A stretch of DNA of 64,000 nt from an uncultured Bacilli bacterium. GTDB taxonomy: Bacteria > Bacillota_I > Bacilli_A > RF39 > UBA660. Within the stretch, counting starts at the first letter, position 1; each line of letters starts with the position of its first letter. The notes below the pieces were generated by a model that made no database searches, was not told the origin of the DNA, and worked only from the letters and a program-made list of their open reading frames with translations. Below, piece by piece: positions 27,759 to 36,471 of this stretch. The stretch covers positions 1-64,000 of the forward strand of contig CAJUGE010000018.1 of the NCBI GenBank assembly GCA_910586295.1, in the 5' to 3' direction. The position numbers and the translations under genes were made by a program.

Positions 27759-28649
27759 ATGAAAAAGAAAATAATAATAACTACACTATTAATAATAGTA
27801 ATATCGATAACAATGATAATATATAATAATTATAAAATAAAACCAATAAATGCGGAAAAATTTGAATTATCAAACCAAAACTATAAAAGTGAATACAAAG
27901 AAATAAAAAGTGAAGACCTAAAAAAACTAATAACAAAAGAAGAATCATTTGTAGTATTTGTCTATCAACCCGAAGATATAACATCAACAAACTTCAAAGC
28001 GGTATTAGACGAATTAATAAAAGAAAAAAGCCTAACAATATACAAAATAACAAACGAAGAAATACAAAAAACAAAATACAAGCACAACATAAAACACTAC
28101 CCATCATTTATGACATTCTATAAAGGCAAACTATCAGACTACATAGACACTGAAAAAGACAAAGAAGCATACTTCAAAAAAACAAACGAATTCATCAAAT
28201 GGCTAGAAGAAAAAATTGAACTAAAAGAAAACCAAGAAAAAACTGAAGAGCAACAAAAACTAGAAGAACTAAAAAACACAAAAATAACAATACCTGACAT
28301 AACAAAAGAAAAAGGAAAAGTGAATATATACTTATTTTGGGGAGAAGGGTGCCCACATTGCAAACACGAAAAAGAATTTTTAAACGAACTAAAAACAACA
28401 CATGGAGACATGTATAAATTGTACGAATTCGAAGTATGGTATAATGCCAAAAACAAAGAAACACTAAACGTGTTCGGAGCGCACACAGGTACTATTGTAA
28501 AAGCAGTACCATACACAATAATAGGAGAAAAAACATTCTCAGGATTTGGAGAAAACACGAAAGAAGCAATAAAACGCGCAATAGAAGAAGAAAGTCAAAA
28601 AGACTATGACATATACATAGACAAAATATCAAAAAAAGAAGAAGGATAA
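27759..28649 (+). CDS. Membrane-anchored protein with two thioredoxin-like domains
   Basis: A 296-aa protein from ATG 27759 (AGAAGTGAT upstream; the longer frame from 27711 begins inside an A-rich leader). An N-terminal membrane anchor (KKKIIITTLLIIVISITMII) places the rest outside. Residues 40-140 form a thioredoxin-like fold without CxxC (SFVVFVYQPEDI, HYPSFMTFYKG). Residues 185-290 form a second one with an intact redox motif, FWGEGCPHCKHEK, and the cis-Pro equivalent VPYTI. Probable role: extracellular thiol-disulfide exchange or disulfide formation. It may serve the cysteine-rich surface proteins of this genome (inference). Confidence 0.75.
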   Translation: MKKKIIITTLLIIVISITMIIYNNYKIKPINAEKFELSNQNYKSEYKEIKSEDLKKLITKEESFVVFVYQPEDITSTNFKAVLDELIKEKSLTIYKITNEEIQKTKYKHNIKHYPSFMTFYKGKLSDYIDTEKDKEAYFKKTNEFIKWLEEKIELKENQEKTEEQQKLEELKNTKITIPDITKEKGKVNIYLFWGEGCPHCKHEKEFLNELKTTHGDMYKLYEFEVWYNAKNKETLNVFGAHTGTIVKAVPYTIIGEKTFSGFGENTKEAIKRAIEEESQKDYDIYIDKISKKEEG

Positions 28650-28653
28650 TAAA

Positions 28654-29391
28654 ATGAACAAATTACTTTGGAATCCATGGCACGGATGCCATAAATGTAG
28701 TCCAGGTTGCCTAAACTGTTACGTATACTACCTTGACTCAAAAAGGCAGATAGACACTAGTAAAATAACTAAATCAAAAACTAATTTTAACTTACCAATA
28801 AAAAAAGACAAAAAAGGAAACTACAAAATACCGAGCAAAAGTGAATTAGCCGTTTGCTTTACATCTGACTTCTTTCTAGAAGAAGCGGACATATGGAGAG
28901 AAGAAGTATGGGAAATAATAAAACAAAGACCGGACATAAATTTCCTAATATGCACAAAAAGAATAGAAAGATTCAATGACTGCATACCCAAAGACTGGGA
29001 AGAAGGATACGACAATGTCACAATTGCCGTAACATGTGAAAATCAAGAAAAAACTAAAATTAGAATGCCAATACTACTAGAAATAAAAGCAAAAAAGAAA
29101 AACATATTTGCATCACCGCTATTAGAATACATTGACTTTAAACCATACCTAAAAGAAGGAAAAATAAATTTAATATCAGTAAGTGGAGAATCATATGAAA
29201 ATGCTAGACCATGTAATTTTGAATGGGTAAAACAAATATATAAAGATTGTAAAAATTGCAAAGTAGACTTTGACTTTCACCAAACAGGAAGTAATTTTAT
29301 AAAAAATGGAAAAACTTATAAAATAAAACACAAAGATGAATACTCACAAGCGAAAAAAGCAACTAGATATTTAATGGACGAAATGATATAA
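28654..29391 (+). CDS. DUF5131 family protein (phage Gp37/Gp68-like)
   Basis: A 245-aa protein. It opens with LLWNPWHGCHKCSPGCLNCY, the Cys/His-rich signature of DUF5131 (phage Gp37/Gp68), and continues with SDFFLEEADIWREEVWEIIK, FLICTKRIERF and SGESYENARP. The family has a radical-SAM-like CxxxC arrangement near the N-terminus, but its substrate is not established. It lies 4 nt after the thioredoxin-like gene and 27 nt before the HExxH gene, so the three may form an operon. Confidence 0.8.
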   Translation: MNKLLWNPWHGCHKCSPGCLNCYVYYLDSKRQIDTSKITKSKTNFNLPIKKDKKGNYKIPSKSELAVCFTSDFFLEEADIWREEVWEIIKQRPDINFLICTKRIERFNDCIPKDWEEGYDNVTIAVTCENQEKTKIRMPILLEIKAKKKNIFASPLLEYIDFKPYLKEGKINLISVSGESYENARPCNFEWVKQIYKDCKNCKVDFDFHQTGSNFIKNGKTYKIKHKDEYSQAKKATRYLMDEMI

Positions 29392-29418
29392 TACAAAATA
29401 AAATTAAGGGGGAGAAAA

Positions 29419-30201
29419 ATGTTTACTAACAAAGTCATAGAACTAATAGAAGATAACTTCTACATAAAAGCACTAAAAAATAAAAGTTATCTAGAAAAAT
29501 TAAAAGATGTAATAAAAAAAGAATTAAACTTAGAAACTTACTTAACTAATATAACAACTGCAGACTTATCAAAATATAAAGCAGTAGCAATGCTAGAAGA
29601 AACAAGCATATATTTAGATGAAAATGCAATTATAGAATATCTAAAAAATTTTGAAATAAACATTAGTCCAAGAACAATAACATATGAATACTATGCATCA
29701 ATATTACATGAGATAATACATATAATACAACAAAAATACCTACAAAAAAGAAAAGAATTAAAAACACATGAAATATGTAGGCTTCACTCTAAATTAGTAA
29801 TTCAAGGAAACATTTCACTAAATCCAAATAATTCTCCAAGTATACAAGATAAAATACAAGCACAAACATTATATAAAAAAGAAGGTATATTATTTCCAAC
29901 AGAAAGAGAAGCAGAAATAATATCAAGACAAATAACATTAGAAATATTTGACAAAGTATACGAAGAATACTTAAAAGAAAAAGAAGAATTAAGAGAATTT
30001 TATTGCTACTTATTACTAGAAATTTATGACCTTCCTAGTTGTCCATTAGAAGAATTTTATAAACTCATAAAAAGAGAAGACATATTTAAAGCATTAAACT
30101 TTAGCGAATATAATATTCAAGAAAGATGTATATATGGAATGCCAATAACAGAAGAAGAATATGACACTCAAATAGAAGAAACATTAAAACTTGGTATATA
30201 A
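29419..30201 (+). CDS. Putative zincin-type protein (HEIIH motif), unknown family
   Basis: A 260-aa protein behind AAGGGGGAG. Residues 80-112 contain ISPRTITYEYYASILHEIIH; HEIIH is an HExxH zinc-binding motif preceded by hydrophobic residues, as in intracellular metallopeptidases. A distal acidic ligand could be in PTEREAEIISRQ (residues 157-170). There is no signal peptide. The C-terminal part (YDLPSCPLEEFYKLIKRED) is helical. The family is not recognised, so peptidase activity is inference from the motif. Confidence 0.55.
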   Translation: MFTNKVIELIEDNFYIKALKNKSYLEKLKDVIKKELNLETYLTNITTADLSKYKAVAMLEETSIYLDENAIIEYLKNFEINISPRTITYEYYASILHEIIHIIQQKYLQKRKELKTHEICRLHSKLVIQGNISLNPNNSPSIQDKIQAQTLYKKEGILFPTEREAEIISRQITLEIFDKVYEEYLKEKEELREFYCYLLLEIYDLPSCPLEEFYKLIKREDIFKALNFSEYNIQERCIYGMPITEEEYDTQIEETLKLGI

Positions 30202-30205
30202 AATA

Positions 30206-30245
30206 TTTACATCTTTTTTTCAAAGTTGTATAATAACATATGTTA
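30206..30245 (+). promoter_or_regulatory. Promoter and probable TetR operator
   Basis: TTTACA (30206-30211), a 17-nt spacer and TATAAT (30229-30234) form a near-consensus promoter. A perfect 12-bp palindrome TAACATATGTTA (30234-30245) overlaps the -10 and the transcript start. It is well placed for autorepression by the TetR protein encoded just downstream. Confidence 0.75.
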
Positions 30246-30273
30246 CATAACGCTTGTAATAGAAAGGAGAAAA

Positions 30274-30855
30274 ATGCCGCCACAAAAGAAATATAGTAAA
30301 GAAGACATACTAATAACATCACTACACATAATAGAAACAGAAGGAGAAAACAAACTGAATGCTAGAAATCTAGCCAAAGCCCTTGGTTGTTCAGTCCAAC
30401 CAATCTTCCATAACTTTACAAGTATGGAAGAACTTAATAAAGTAATATATAATAATATTTACAAACTATATAGTGATAATATGCTTAACGCTGCAAAAAG
30501 AGAAAAATTAGCATACAAAGAAATAGGACTTGCATACATAAAATTCGCAAAAGAACATAGTGAATTTTTCAAAATGATATTTATGAAAGAAACTAATATG
30601 AATGCAGATACATTTATGGCTTCTGGTGGACCAATCAAAGATATAATAGAAGCAGGAATGATTCTTACAAAGCTTTCTTACGAAGAACAAAAATTATTTC
30701 ATAAAAAAGTATGGATATTTACACATGGAATAGCATGCTTAGTAGCAACTAAAACAATTAAAATAAGTGAAAAAGAAATAGAAGAATTATTAAGTACAAC
30801 TGTATTAGAAATGCTAGAAGGTTTCAAGAAAAATCAGAACAAGTATTTAAAGTGA
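30274..30855 (+). CDS. TetR-family transcriptional regulator
   Basis: A 193-aa regulator. ATG 30274 has AAAGGAG at 30263-30269; the longer frame from 30226 would begin inside the promoter. The N-terminal HTH is clear (SKEDILITSLHIIETEGENK, then LNARNLAKALGCSVQPIFHN). The C-terminal ligand domain is of the WHG type (FAKEHSEFFKMIFM). It precedes an ABC exporter operon and probably represses itself and the exporter in the absence of a toxic ligand. The palindrome TAACATATGTTA upstream is the likely operator. Confidence 0.88.
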   Translation: MPPQKKYSKEDILITSLHIIETEGENKLNARNLAKALGCSVQPIFHNFTSMEELNKVIYNNIYKLYSDNMLNAAKREKLAYKEIGLAYIKFAKEHSEFFKMIFMKETNMNADTFMASGGPIKDIIEAGMILTKLSYEEQKLFHKKVWIFTHGIACLVATKTIKISEKEIEELLSTTVLEMLEGFKKNQNKYLK

Positions 30856-30979
30856 TTAAATAACAGTTTGAATATAGTTTCCTGAACTCAGGAAAACGTT
30901 AGAAATGCCTAACAATAATGAAGAATTAGTATCAAAGTCATTTTAGTGTGGCTAATCAAATTAGAAAAAGAGGAGAATT

Positions 30980-31918
30980 ATGAAGAAAATAGTAGAAGTA
31001 AAAGAATTAACAAAAGAATATAAAAACTTAAAAGCAGTAAACAACCTATCGTTTGAGGTGGAAAAAGGAGAAATATTAGGATTACTAGGCCCTAACGGAA
31101 GTGGTAAATCAACTACAATAAACTGTATTTTAGCACTTCTAAATTATCAAAAAGGTCTAATTAAAATATTTGATAAACCTATGACACCAGAGGCATACGA
31201 TATAAAAAGAAAAATAGGTGTAATATTTCAAGATGTAGCAGTATTTGATGAACTAAATGTTTATGATAATATTGATTACTTTTGTGGCCTATACGTATCA
31301 GACAAACAAACAAGAAAGAAATATGTAAATGACGCTATAAAATTAGTAGGGCTAGAAGACTTTGAAAAGTTCTTGCCTAAGCAGTTATCTGGCGGACTAC
31401 TTCGTAGACTTAATATTGCCTGTGGAATCGCACACAAACCAGAATTAATAATATTAGATGAACCCACAGTAGCAGTAGATCCACAAAGTAGAAATAATAT
31501 ACTAAGTGGCATAAAAAAATTAAGAGATACAGGTGCCACAATAATCTATACAACCCATTACATGGAAGAAGTAGAAATACTTTGTGACAGAATAATAATA
31601 TTAGATAAAGGAAGTGTAATAGCACAAGGAACTATTGATGAACTAAAACGTCTTGCAAAAATAGAAGAAAAAGTAACAGTAGAAGTAACAGACTTAGAAG
31701 AAAAATATGTGCATAAAATTTCAACATTCAAGAATGTAGAAAGCGTATCATATACTGGAACACTACTTCTAATTACATACAAAAAAGGAAAAAACAACTT
31801 ATTAGAACTAATGGATTATCTAAAATCAGAAGGCATAAAATATAACAAAATATTCTCAGAACGTCCATCATTAAACGATGTATTCTTAGAATTAACAGGT
31901 AAGGAACTTAGAGACTAA
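30980..31918 (+). CDS. ABC transporter ATP-binding protein (multidrug-type exporter)
   Basis: A 312-aa ATPase with Walker A GPNGSGKST (residues 38-46), Q-loop FQDV, signature LSGGLLRRLN, Walker B LIILDEPTVAVD and the H-loop TTHYME. The C-terminal 80 residues are the usual extension of DrrA/CcmA-type exporters. AAAGAGGAG precedes the ATG. It shares one base with the permease gene downstream. It would power an ABC-2 type exporter with the two following permeases, probably under TetR control. Confidence 0.93.
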   Translation: MKKIVEVKELTKEYKNLKAVNNLSFEVEKGEILGLLGPNGSGKSTTINCILALLNYQKGLIKIFDKPMTPEAYDIKRKIGVIFQDVAVFDELNVYDNIDYFCGLYVSDKQTRKKYVNDAIKLVGLEDFEKFLPKQLSGGLLRRLNIACGIAHKPELIILDEPTVAVDPQSRNNILSGIKKLRDTGATIIYTTHYMEEVEILCDRIIILDKGSVIAQGTIDELKRLAKIEEKVTVEVTDLEEKYVHKISTFKNVESVSYTGTLLLITYKKGKNNLLELMDYLKSEGIKYNKIFSERPSLNDVFLELTGKELRD

Positions 31919-33090
31919 TGTTTACACATAATTTAAAATACTCACTTAAAATACTATTTAAAAATAAAACACTAATATTTTGGACATTTGCCTTCCCAAT
32001 AATATTAGGAGTATTCTTTTATTTAGCATTCTCAAATATTGAAAAAACTGAAACATTTAGCAGTATTCCAATCGCAGTTATAGAAAATGATACTTGGAAT
32101 AATTCACTTACATACAAAGAAACAATAAAAGTTTTAAGTGACAAAAATAATGAAGATAGAATATTTAAAACAACATATATTAAAACAGAAAAAGAAGGAC
32201 AAAAATTATTAAATGAAGATAATATAGTAGGATACTTAATAATTGATGACACACCAAAAATAATAATCAAGAAAAATGGTACAAGCGAAACAATATTCAA
32301 ACAAGTTATAGATGAAATACAAGAAAAAGAAAAAACAATAGAAAATTTAGTACAAATAGAAATATCTAAAAACAAAGAAGAAAACATAGAAATGATATAC
32401 AATCAAGTAATAACAAAAGTAATGAATTTATCTATAGAGGAAAACATAAAAGATGTATCATCTTCAAAGTTAAGTTATGTAGTTATAGAATACTATACTT
32501 TAATAGCGATGTCTTGTTTATATAGTGGAACCTTAGCAATGTGTATGGTAAATAAATGTCTAGCAAATATGTCAAGTAATGGTAAAAGAGTATCAGTGTC
32601 AAGTATAAGTAAAGGTAAATTGATTTTAGGAAGTCTAATATCTAGTTACATCGCAGCAATCATAGGACTTGCCTTATTGTTAATATTTACAACCCTAATT
32701 TTAAAAGTTGACTTTGGTAGCCACTTCGCTTTAATTATTCTTTTATCTTTAGTAGGTACATTATCTGGCTTATCATTAGGAACATTTACAAGTGTAATAT
32801 GTAAATCTAATGAAAACACAAAAATAGGCATAATTATAGCAATCACTATGCTTGGATGTTTTTTGTCGGGCATGATGGGAATAACTATGAAATATATTAT
32901 AGACAAAAATGTTCCAATAATAAATAAGATAAATCCTGCTTCCATGATAACAGATGGTTTTTACTCTTTATACTATTATGAAGGATTAGAAAGATATATT
33001 TTTAATATAATAAGTCTATTAATATTCTCATTCATATTATTATTTATATCATACTTAAACTTAAGGAGGCAAAGCTATGACAGTATTTAA
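31918..33090 (+). CDS. ABC-2 type permease
   Basis: A 390-aa membrane protein: one N-terminal helix (FWTFAFPIILGVFFYLAF), a large extracytoplasmic region (residues 40-185), and five or so C-terminal helices (from IEYYTLIAMSCLYSGTLAMC to the end). This is the ABC2_membrane_3 layout. It starts at the last base of the ATPase stop and overlaps the second permease by 14 nt, so the three genes are coupled. It probably pairs with the next protein as a heterodimer. Confidence 0.9.
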   Translation: MFTHNLKYSLKILFKNKTLIFWTFAFPIILGVFFYLAFSNIEKTETFSSIPIAVIENDTWNNSLTYKETIKVLSDKNNEDRIFKTTYIKTEKEGQKLLNEDNIVGYLIIDDTPKIIIKKNGTSETIFKQVIDEIQEKEKTIENLVQIEISKNKEENIEMIYNQVITKVMNLSIEENIKDVSSSKLSYVVIEYYTLIAMSCLYSGTLAMCMVNKCLANMSSNGKRVSVSSISKGKLILGSLISSYIAAIIGLALLLIFTTLILKVDFGSHFALIILLSLVGTLSGLSLGTFTSVICKSNENTKIGIIIAITMLGCFLSGMMGITMKYIIDKNVPIINKINPASMITDGFYSLYYYEGLERYIFNIISLLIFSFILLFISYLNLRRQSYDSI

Positions 33091-34225
33091 AGCATACATA
33101 AAAGTATTGTTAAAAAGCAAATTCACAATACTATTATATACAGTTATGTTAGTAGTATTTGGTATACTTAATATGCAAATGAATGACACTGGAATGAACT
33201 ACACTTCATCAAAAGCAGACGTACTTATAATAAATGATGATGAAAATAAAGGCGTAACAAAAAGTTTAATTGACTATATATCGTCAAACTCAAATATAAT
33301 AGAAATAGAAAATGACAAAGAAAAAATAAGTGATGCACTATTCTATAGAGATGTTAATTTTATTATTAATATTCCAAAAAACTTTAGAACTGATTTCCTA
33401 GAAGGAAAAAATCCACAAATAGAAATACAAAGAACAAACGACTACCCATCATACCTAGCATATAACTTATTATCAAAATATATAGAAACTGCTGGTTACT
33501 ATTTAGAATTTATAAACGATGAAAATCAAATAATAAAAAATACAGAAGAAACTCTAAAAACAAATACTAATGTAGAAATTTCTTCAAAATTAGATAATGA
33601 TGGACTATCCAAAGCGAAAACATTCTTTAATTTCTCAAACTACACAATGCTATCAGGTTGTATATTTATAATATGTCTCTTAATGACTGTGTTTAATAAT
33701 GAAAAAATAAGTAAAAGAACAATAATTAGTAGCACTAACTACAAAGCCTTAAATAGAAAATTAATGATATCTAATGGGCTCTTTGCTATAACACTATGGC
33801 TAATTTATGTAATATTAAGTTTTATTATTTTAAGAAAGCAGATGCTAAGCTTTCATGGTCTATTATATATAATAAATTTATTTGTATTTACATTGACAAC
33901 TTTATCTATATCATTTCTATTAGGCAAAATAACTAATAACAAAGAGGCAATAAATGGAATGGTAAATGTAATAGCGCTAGGTTCAAGTTTTCTATGTGGT
34001 TCATTTGTACCGATAGAATACCTTCCTAAATTTGTAGTAAATATAGCACACTTACTGCCATCATACTGGTTTATAATTTCGAATGGAAAAATAAGTACAC
34101 TAGAATCATTTAACTTTGAAACACTAAAACCAATTCTATTTAATATGACTATATTAATAATATTTATAATTATATTCACTATAATATCAAACATAATAAC
34201 AAAGTATAAAAGAAAAATAGCATAG
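33077..34225 (+). CDS. ABC-2 type permease
   Basis: A 382-aa membrane protein with the same topology as the preceding permease: an N-terminal helix, an external domain (residues 37-185), and six C-terminal helices including SFLLGKITNNKEAINGMVN and GSFVPIEYLPKFVVNIAHLL. AAGGAGG precedes its ATG inside the previous gene. The two permeases most likely form the membrane part of one exporter. The substrate is unknown. Confidence 0.9.
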   Translation: MTVFKAYIKVLLKSKFTILLYTVMLVVFGILNMQMNDTGMNYTSSKADVLIINDDENKGVTKSLIDYISSNSNIIEIENDKEKISDALFYRDVNFIINIPKNFRTDFLEGKNPQIEIQRTNDYPSYLAYNLLSKYIETAGYYLEFINDENQIIKNTEETLKTNTNVEISSKLDNDGLSKAKTFFNFSNYTMLSGCIFIICLLMTVFNNEKISKRTIISSTNYKALNRKLMISNGLFAITLWLIYVILSFIILRKQMLSFHGLLYIINLFVFTLTTLSISFLLGKITNNKEAINGMVNVIALGSSFLCGSFVPIEYLPKFVVNIAHLLPSYWFIISNGKISTLESFNFETLKPILFNMTILIIFIIIFTIISNIITKYKRKIA

Positions 34226-34322
34226 ATTAACATCATCTTAACATAAAACAACAAAATTTTACTTTTGTCTATTGATAAAACATCTTTAATAATATAAACT
34301 TAATATATGGAAGGATGGTAAA

Positions 34323-34706
34323 ATGAAAGAAAAAAAGAAGAGTGGATTAGGTAAAGTTGTAGCAGGTGCCGCAATTGGAGTAGGACTTGGTGTATTATTC
34401 GCACCTAAAAGTGGTAAAGAAACTAGAAACGATATCAAAGAAAAAGTAAAAACACTAACATCAAAAGAATATCAAGATGAATTTAAAAGAAAAGTTAAAG
34501 AATTAGAGAGTGAGATTAAATCACTAGATAAAGAAAAAGTTTTAAATATTGCTAAGAAAAAATCTGCTGAATTAAAAGAAAAAGCAGAAGAACTAATTGA
34601 AATGGCAAAAGCAAAAAGTGATGCAGCATTAGAAAAAACGGCAAATAACTTAAAACAAAAAGCAATAAAGACTGCCGAAATGGTAATAGCAAAATTAGAA
34701 GATTAA
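34323..34706 (+). CDS. YtxH-like protein
   Basis: A 127-aa protein. The N-terminal Gly/Ala-rich segment KVVAGAAIGVGLGVLFAPKS, followed by GKETR, is the YtxH signature. The rest is a long Lys/Glu/Ala helix (LKEKAEELIEMAKAKSDAAL). YtxH-family proteins are linked to general stress in Bacillus, with unclear molecular function. GGAAGGATGG precedes the ATG. A strong terminator follows. Confidence 0.85.
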   Translation: MKEKKKSGLGKVVAGAAIGVGLGVLFAPKSGKETRNDIKEKVKTLTSKEYQDEFKRKVKELESEIKSLDKEKVLNIAKKKSAELKEKAEELIEMAKAKSDAALEKTANNLKQKAIKTAEMVIAKLED

Positions 34707-34713
34707 TAAAAAT

Positions 34714-34746
34714 AAGTTAGAGTTATATTATGAATCTAACTTTTTT
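34714..34746 (+). terminator. Rho-independent terminator after the YtxH-like gene
   Basis: An AAGTTAGA/TCTAACTT stem (34714-34721 and 34735-34742) with a 13-nt loop ends in a T6 tract. Confidence 0.85.
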
Positions 34747-34778
34747 CTTTGCTCTTATTCAAATAACAAAAGCAAATG

Positions 34779-34809
34779 TTGACACGGGGGGGGTATTAAA
34801 TGCTATAAT
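34779..34809 (+). promoter_or_regulatory. Promoter with a G8 tract in the spacer
   Basis: A perfect -35 TTGACA (34779-34784) and an extended -10 TGCTATAAT (34801-34809) are separated by 19 nt (34785-34803), 2 nt longer than optimal. The spacer holds an uninterrupted run of eight G (34786-34793), the only such run I noticed in this AT-rich window. Loss of one or two G would bring the spacing to 18 or 17 nt and change promoter strength. Confidence 0.75.
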
Positions 34810-34850
34810 CTAAAATATAAAGTATAATTTTATAGGAAAGAGGTAAAACA

Positions 34851-36221
34851 ATGAAGTTAACGAAAATAAAATGTGATAGTTGCGGTGCGCCACTAGAAGA
34901 GAAAGACTTAAAGAAAATGCACTGTAGTTTTTGTGGAGCAGAAATATTAATTGATGATGATGCAACAAAACTTAAGAGAATAGAAGAAGCAAAATTAGAA
35001 TCACGCAAACAAAATCATGAACAAGACTTAAAAGAAAAAAGAGACTTTGAAGAACTAAATAGAGTAGAAAACTTTAAAAAAAGTAAATTCAGTAAAGTAT
35101 TATTAGTTTTTGCAGCAATATGTGGACTAATAACATTTACTAGAAGTTTTGATTTTTGTAGTATAATTTCTTTAATTCAAGCACTACTATTTTTAACATC
35201 ATGGTTAATGGGAATGCAAATTATAAAGGAGCCAGTAAACAAATTACACATAATTCTAGCCATCATAGCCTTCGCATTAATTATACCGTTTGCAAGCATA
35301 GGAAATAACGATACAACTTATGATACAAAGCCTATAAATATTGACATATCACAAATCGAATTAAAAGAAAAATTTCCAGAACCAGAAGAACTATATGGAA
35401 GGCTTGAAACAAATAGAAAAGATTTATTAATGATAGAAATATGTAATGTTGAAAAAAACGAATTTAAAGATTACATAAATAAAAATGTTCAAGACGCAGG
35501 CTATAAAGTAGACTTAGAGTATGTTGACTGGGACAATGTATATGGTGCTTACGACAATGAAGGTTATAATATAAGAATAATATACGATAACAAAGACAAA
35601 GAAATGCATATAACATTATCTGCACCTGAAAAAATGGAAAATATTGAATGGCCAAATACTGGATTAGGAAGCTTACTTCCAATACCTAAATCTCTATATG
35701 CTAATATTTCTTGGAACAATAGCGAAACTTTCATAGTACACATAGGAAATACTCCATTAGAAGAATACAATAACTATGTTAAAGAATGTGAAAATAAAGG
35801 TTACACAATTGATTTTAGCAAAGATAAAAAATATTTCTCAGCAAAAAACAGTGATGGTTACGAATTGCACTTAAGATACTTAGGTGGAAACATTATGGAA
35901 ATATCTTTAAAATCTTCTGGAGATTATAAAGAACCATCAAATAATAATGACACAGGATTAAGCAGCTCATTTAAACAAAGTATGGATAGTTACGAAGCAT
36001 TTATAGATGAATATATAGAATTTATGACAAAATATACTGCTAGTAATGGTTCAGACTTAGAATTGTTAAAAGATTATGGAACATACTTACAAAAATACAC
36101 AGAAGCTTTAAATGACTTTGAAAAATGGGAAGGCAAAGACTTAACTGAAGAAGAAACAAATTACTATCTAGAAGTACAAATGAGAATAAACAAAAAATTA
36201 ATATCTGCTTCTCTAAGTTAA
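34851..36221 (+). CDS. Zinc-ribbon membrane protein with extracellular DUF6591-like domains
   Basis: A 456-aa protein. It has an N-terminal zinc ribbon (CDSCGAPLEEKDLKKMHCSF with the second pair CSFC), a coiled, charged linker (residues 45-85), about three membrane helices (residues 88-150), and a C-terminal outside part with two related segments (EFKDYINKNVQDAGYKVDLE and EEYNNYVKECENKGYTIDFS). These repeat a Y-x-x-x-V-x-x-x-G-Y pattern of the DUF6591 type. Expression depends on a promoter with a G8 spacer tract, so it may vary between cells. A terminator follows. Confidence 0.75.
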   Translation: MKLTKIKCDSCGAPLEEKDLKKMHCSFCGAEILIDDDATKLKRIEEAKLESRKQNHEQDLKEKRDFEELNRVENFKKSKFSKVLLVFAAICGLITFTRSFDFCSIISLIQALLFLTSWLMGMQIIKEPVNKLHIILAIIAFALIIPFASIGNNDTTYDTKPINIDISQIELKEKFPEPEELYGRLETNRKDLLMIEICNVEKNEFKDYINKNVQDAGYKVDLEYVDWDNVYGAYDNEGYNIRIIYDNKDKEMHITLSAPEKMENIEWPNTGLGSLLPIPKSLYANISWNNSETFIVHIGNTPLEEYNNYVKECENKGYTIDFSKDKKYFSAKNSDGYELHLRYLGGNIMEISLKSSGDYKEPSNNNDTGLSSSFKQSMDSYEAFIDEYIEFMTKYTASNGSDLELLKDYGTYLQKYTEALNDFEKWEGKDLTEEETNYYLEVQMRINKKLISASLS

Positions 36222-36229
36222 ACACATAT

Positions 36230-36265
36230 AAAGACTCATTAGAATATAAAAATAATGAGTCTTTT
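36230..36265 (+). terminator. Rho-independent terminator
   Basis: A 12-bp stem AAAGACTCATTA/TAATGAGTCTTT (36230-36241 and 36253-36264) with an 11-nt A-rich loop is followed by TTTT. The A-rich 5' flank makes it potentially bidirectional. Confidence 0.88.
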
Positions 36266-36436
36266 GCTATACTATTTCTTCTCTAATTTTATTAGATTCA
36301 TTATTAAAAATTGTGATAAAATATTTACAGAAAATGATAAAATTATAAGTAAATAAAATATATCAAAGAGAAGAACATTATTTACATTTAAATAATGCAT
36401 ATTAAAAAAATTGTTATACTCTATTTCTCATTAGCG

Positions 36437-36445
36437 TGTTATAAT
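36437..36445 (+). promoter_or_regulatory. Extended -10 promoter of the P-type ATPase gene
   Basis: TGTTATAAT at 36437-36445, 27 nt before the ATG at 36472. No good -35 is visible at 16-18 nt, as is usual for extended -10 sites. Confidence 0.5.
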
Positions 36446-36471
36446 TTATACTAGGAGTTAGGTGAAGTAAA

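Noticed and set aside
28139..28558. 139-codon open frame on the - strand inside the thioredoxin-like gene
   Set aside because: Antisense to a protein with an intact CPHC motif; it consists of Phe/Ser/Val runs caused by A-rich coding on the other strand.
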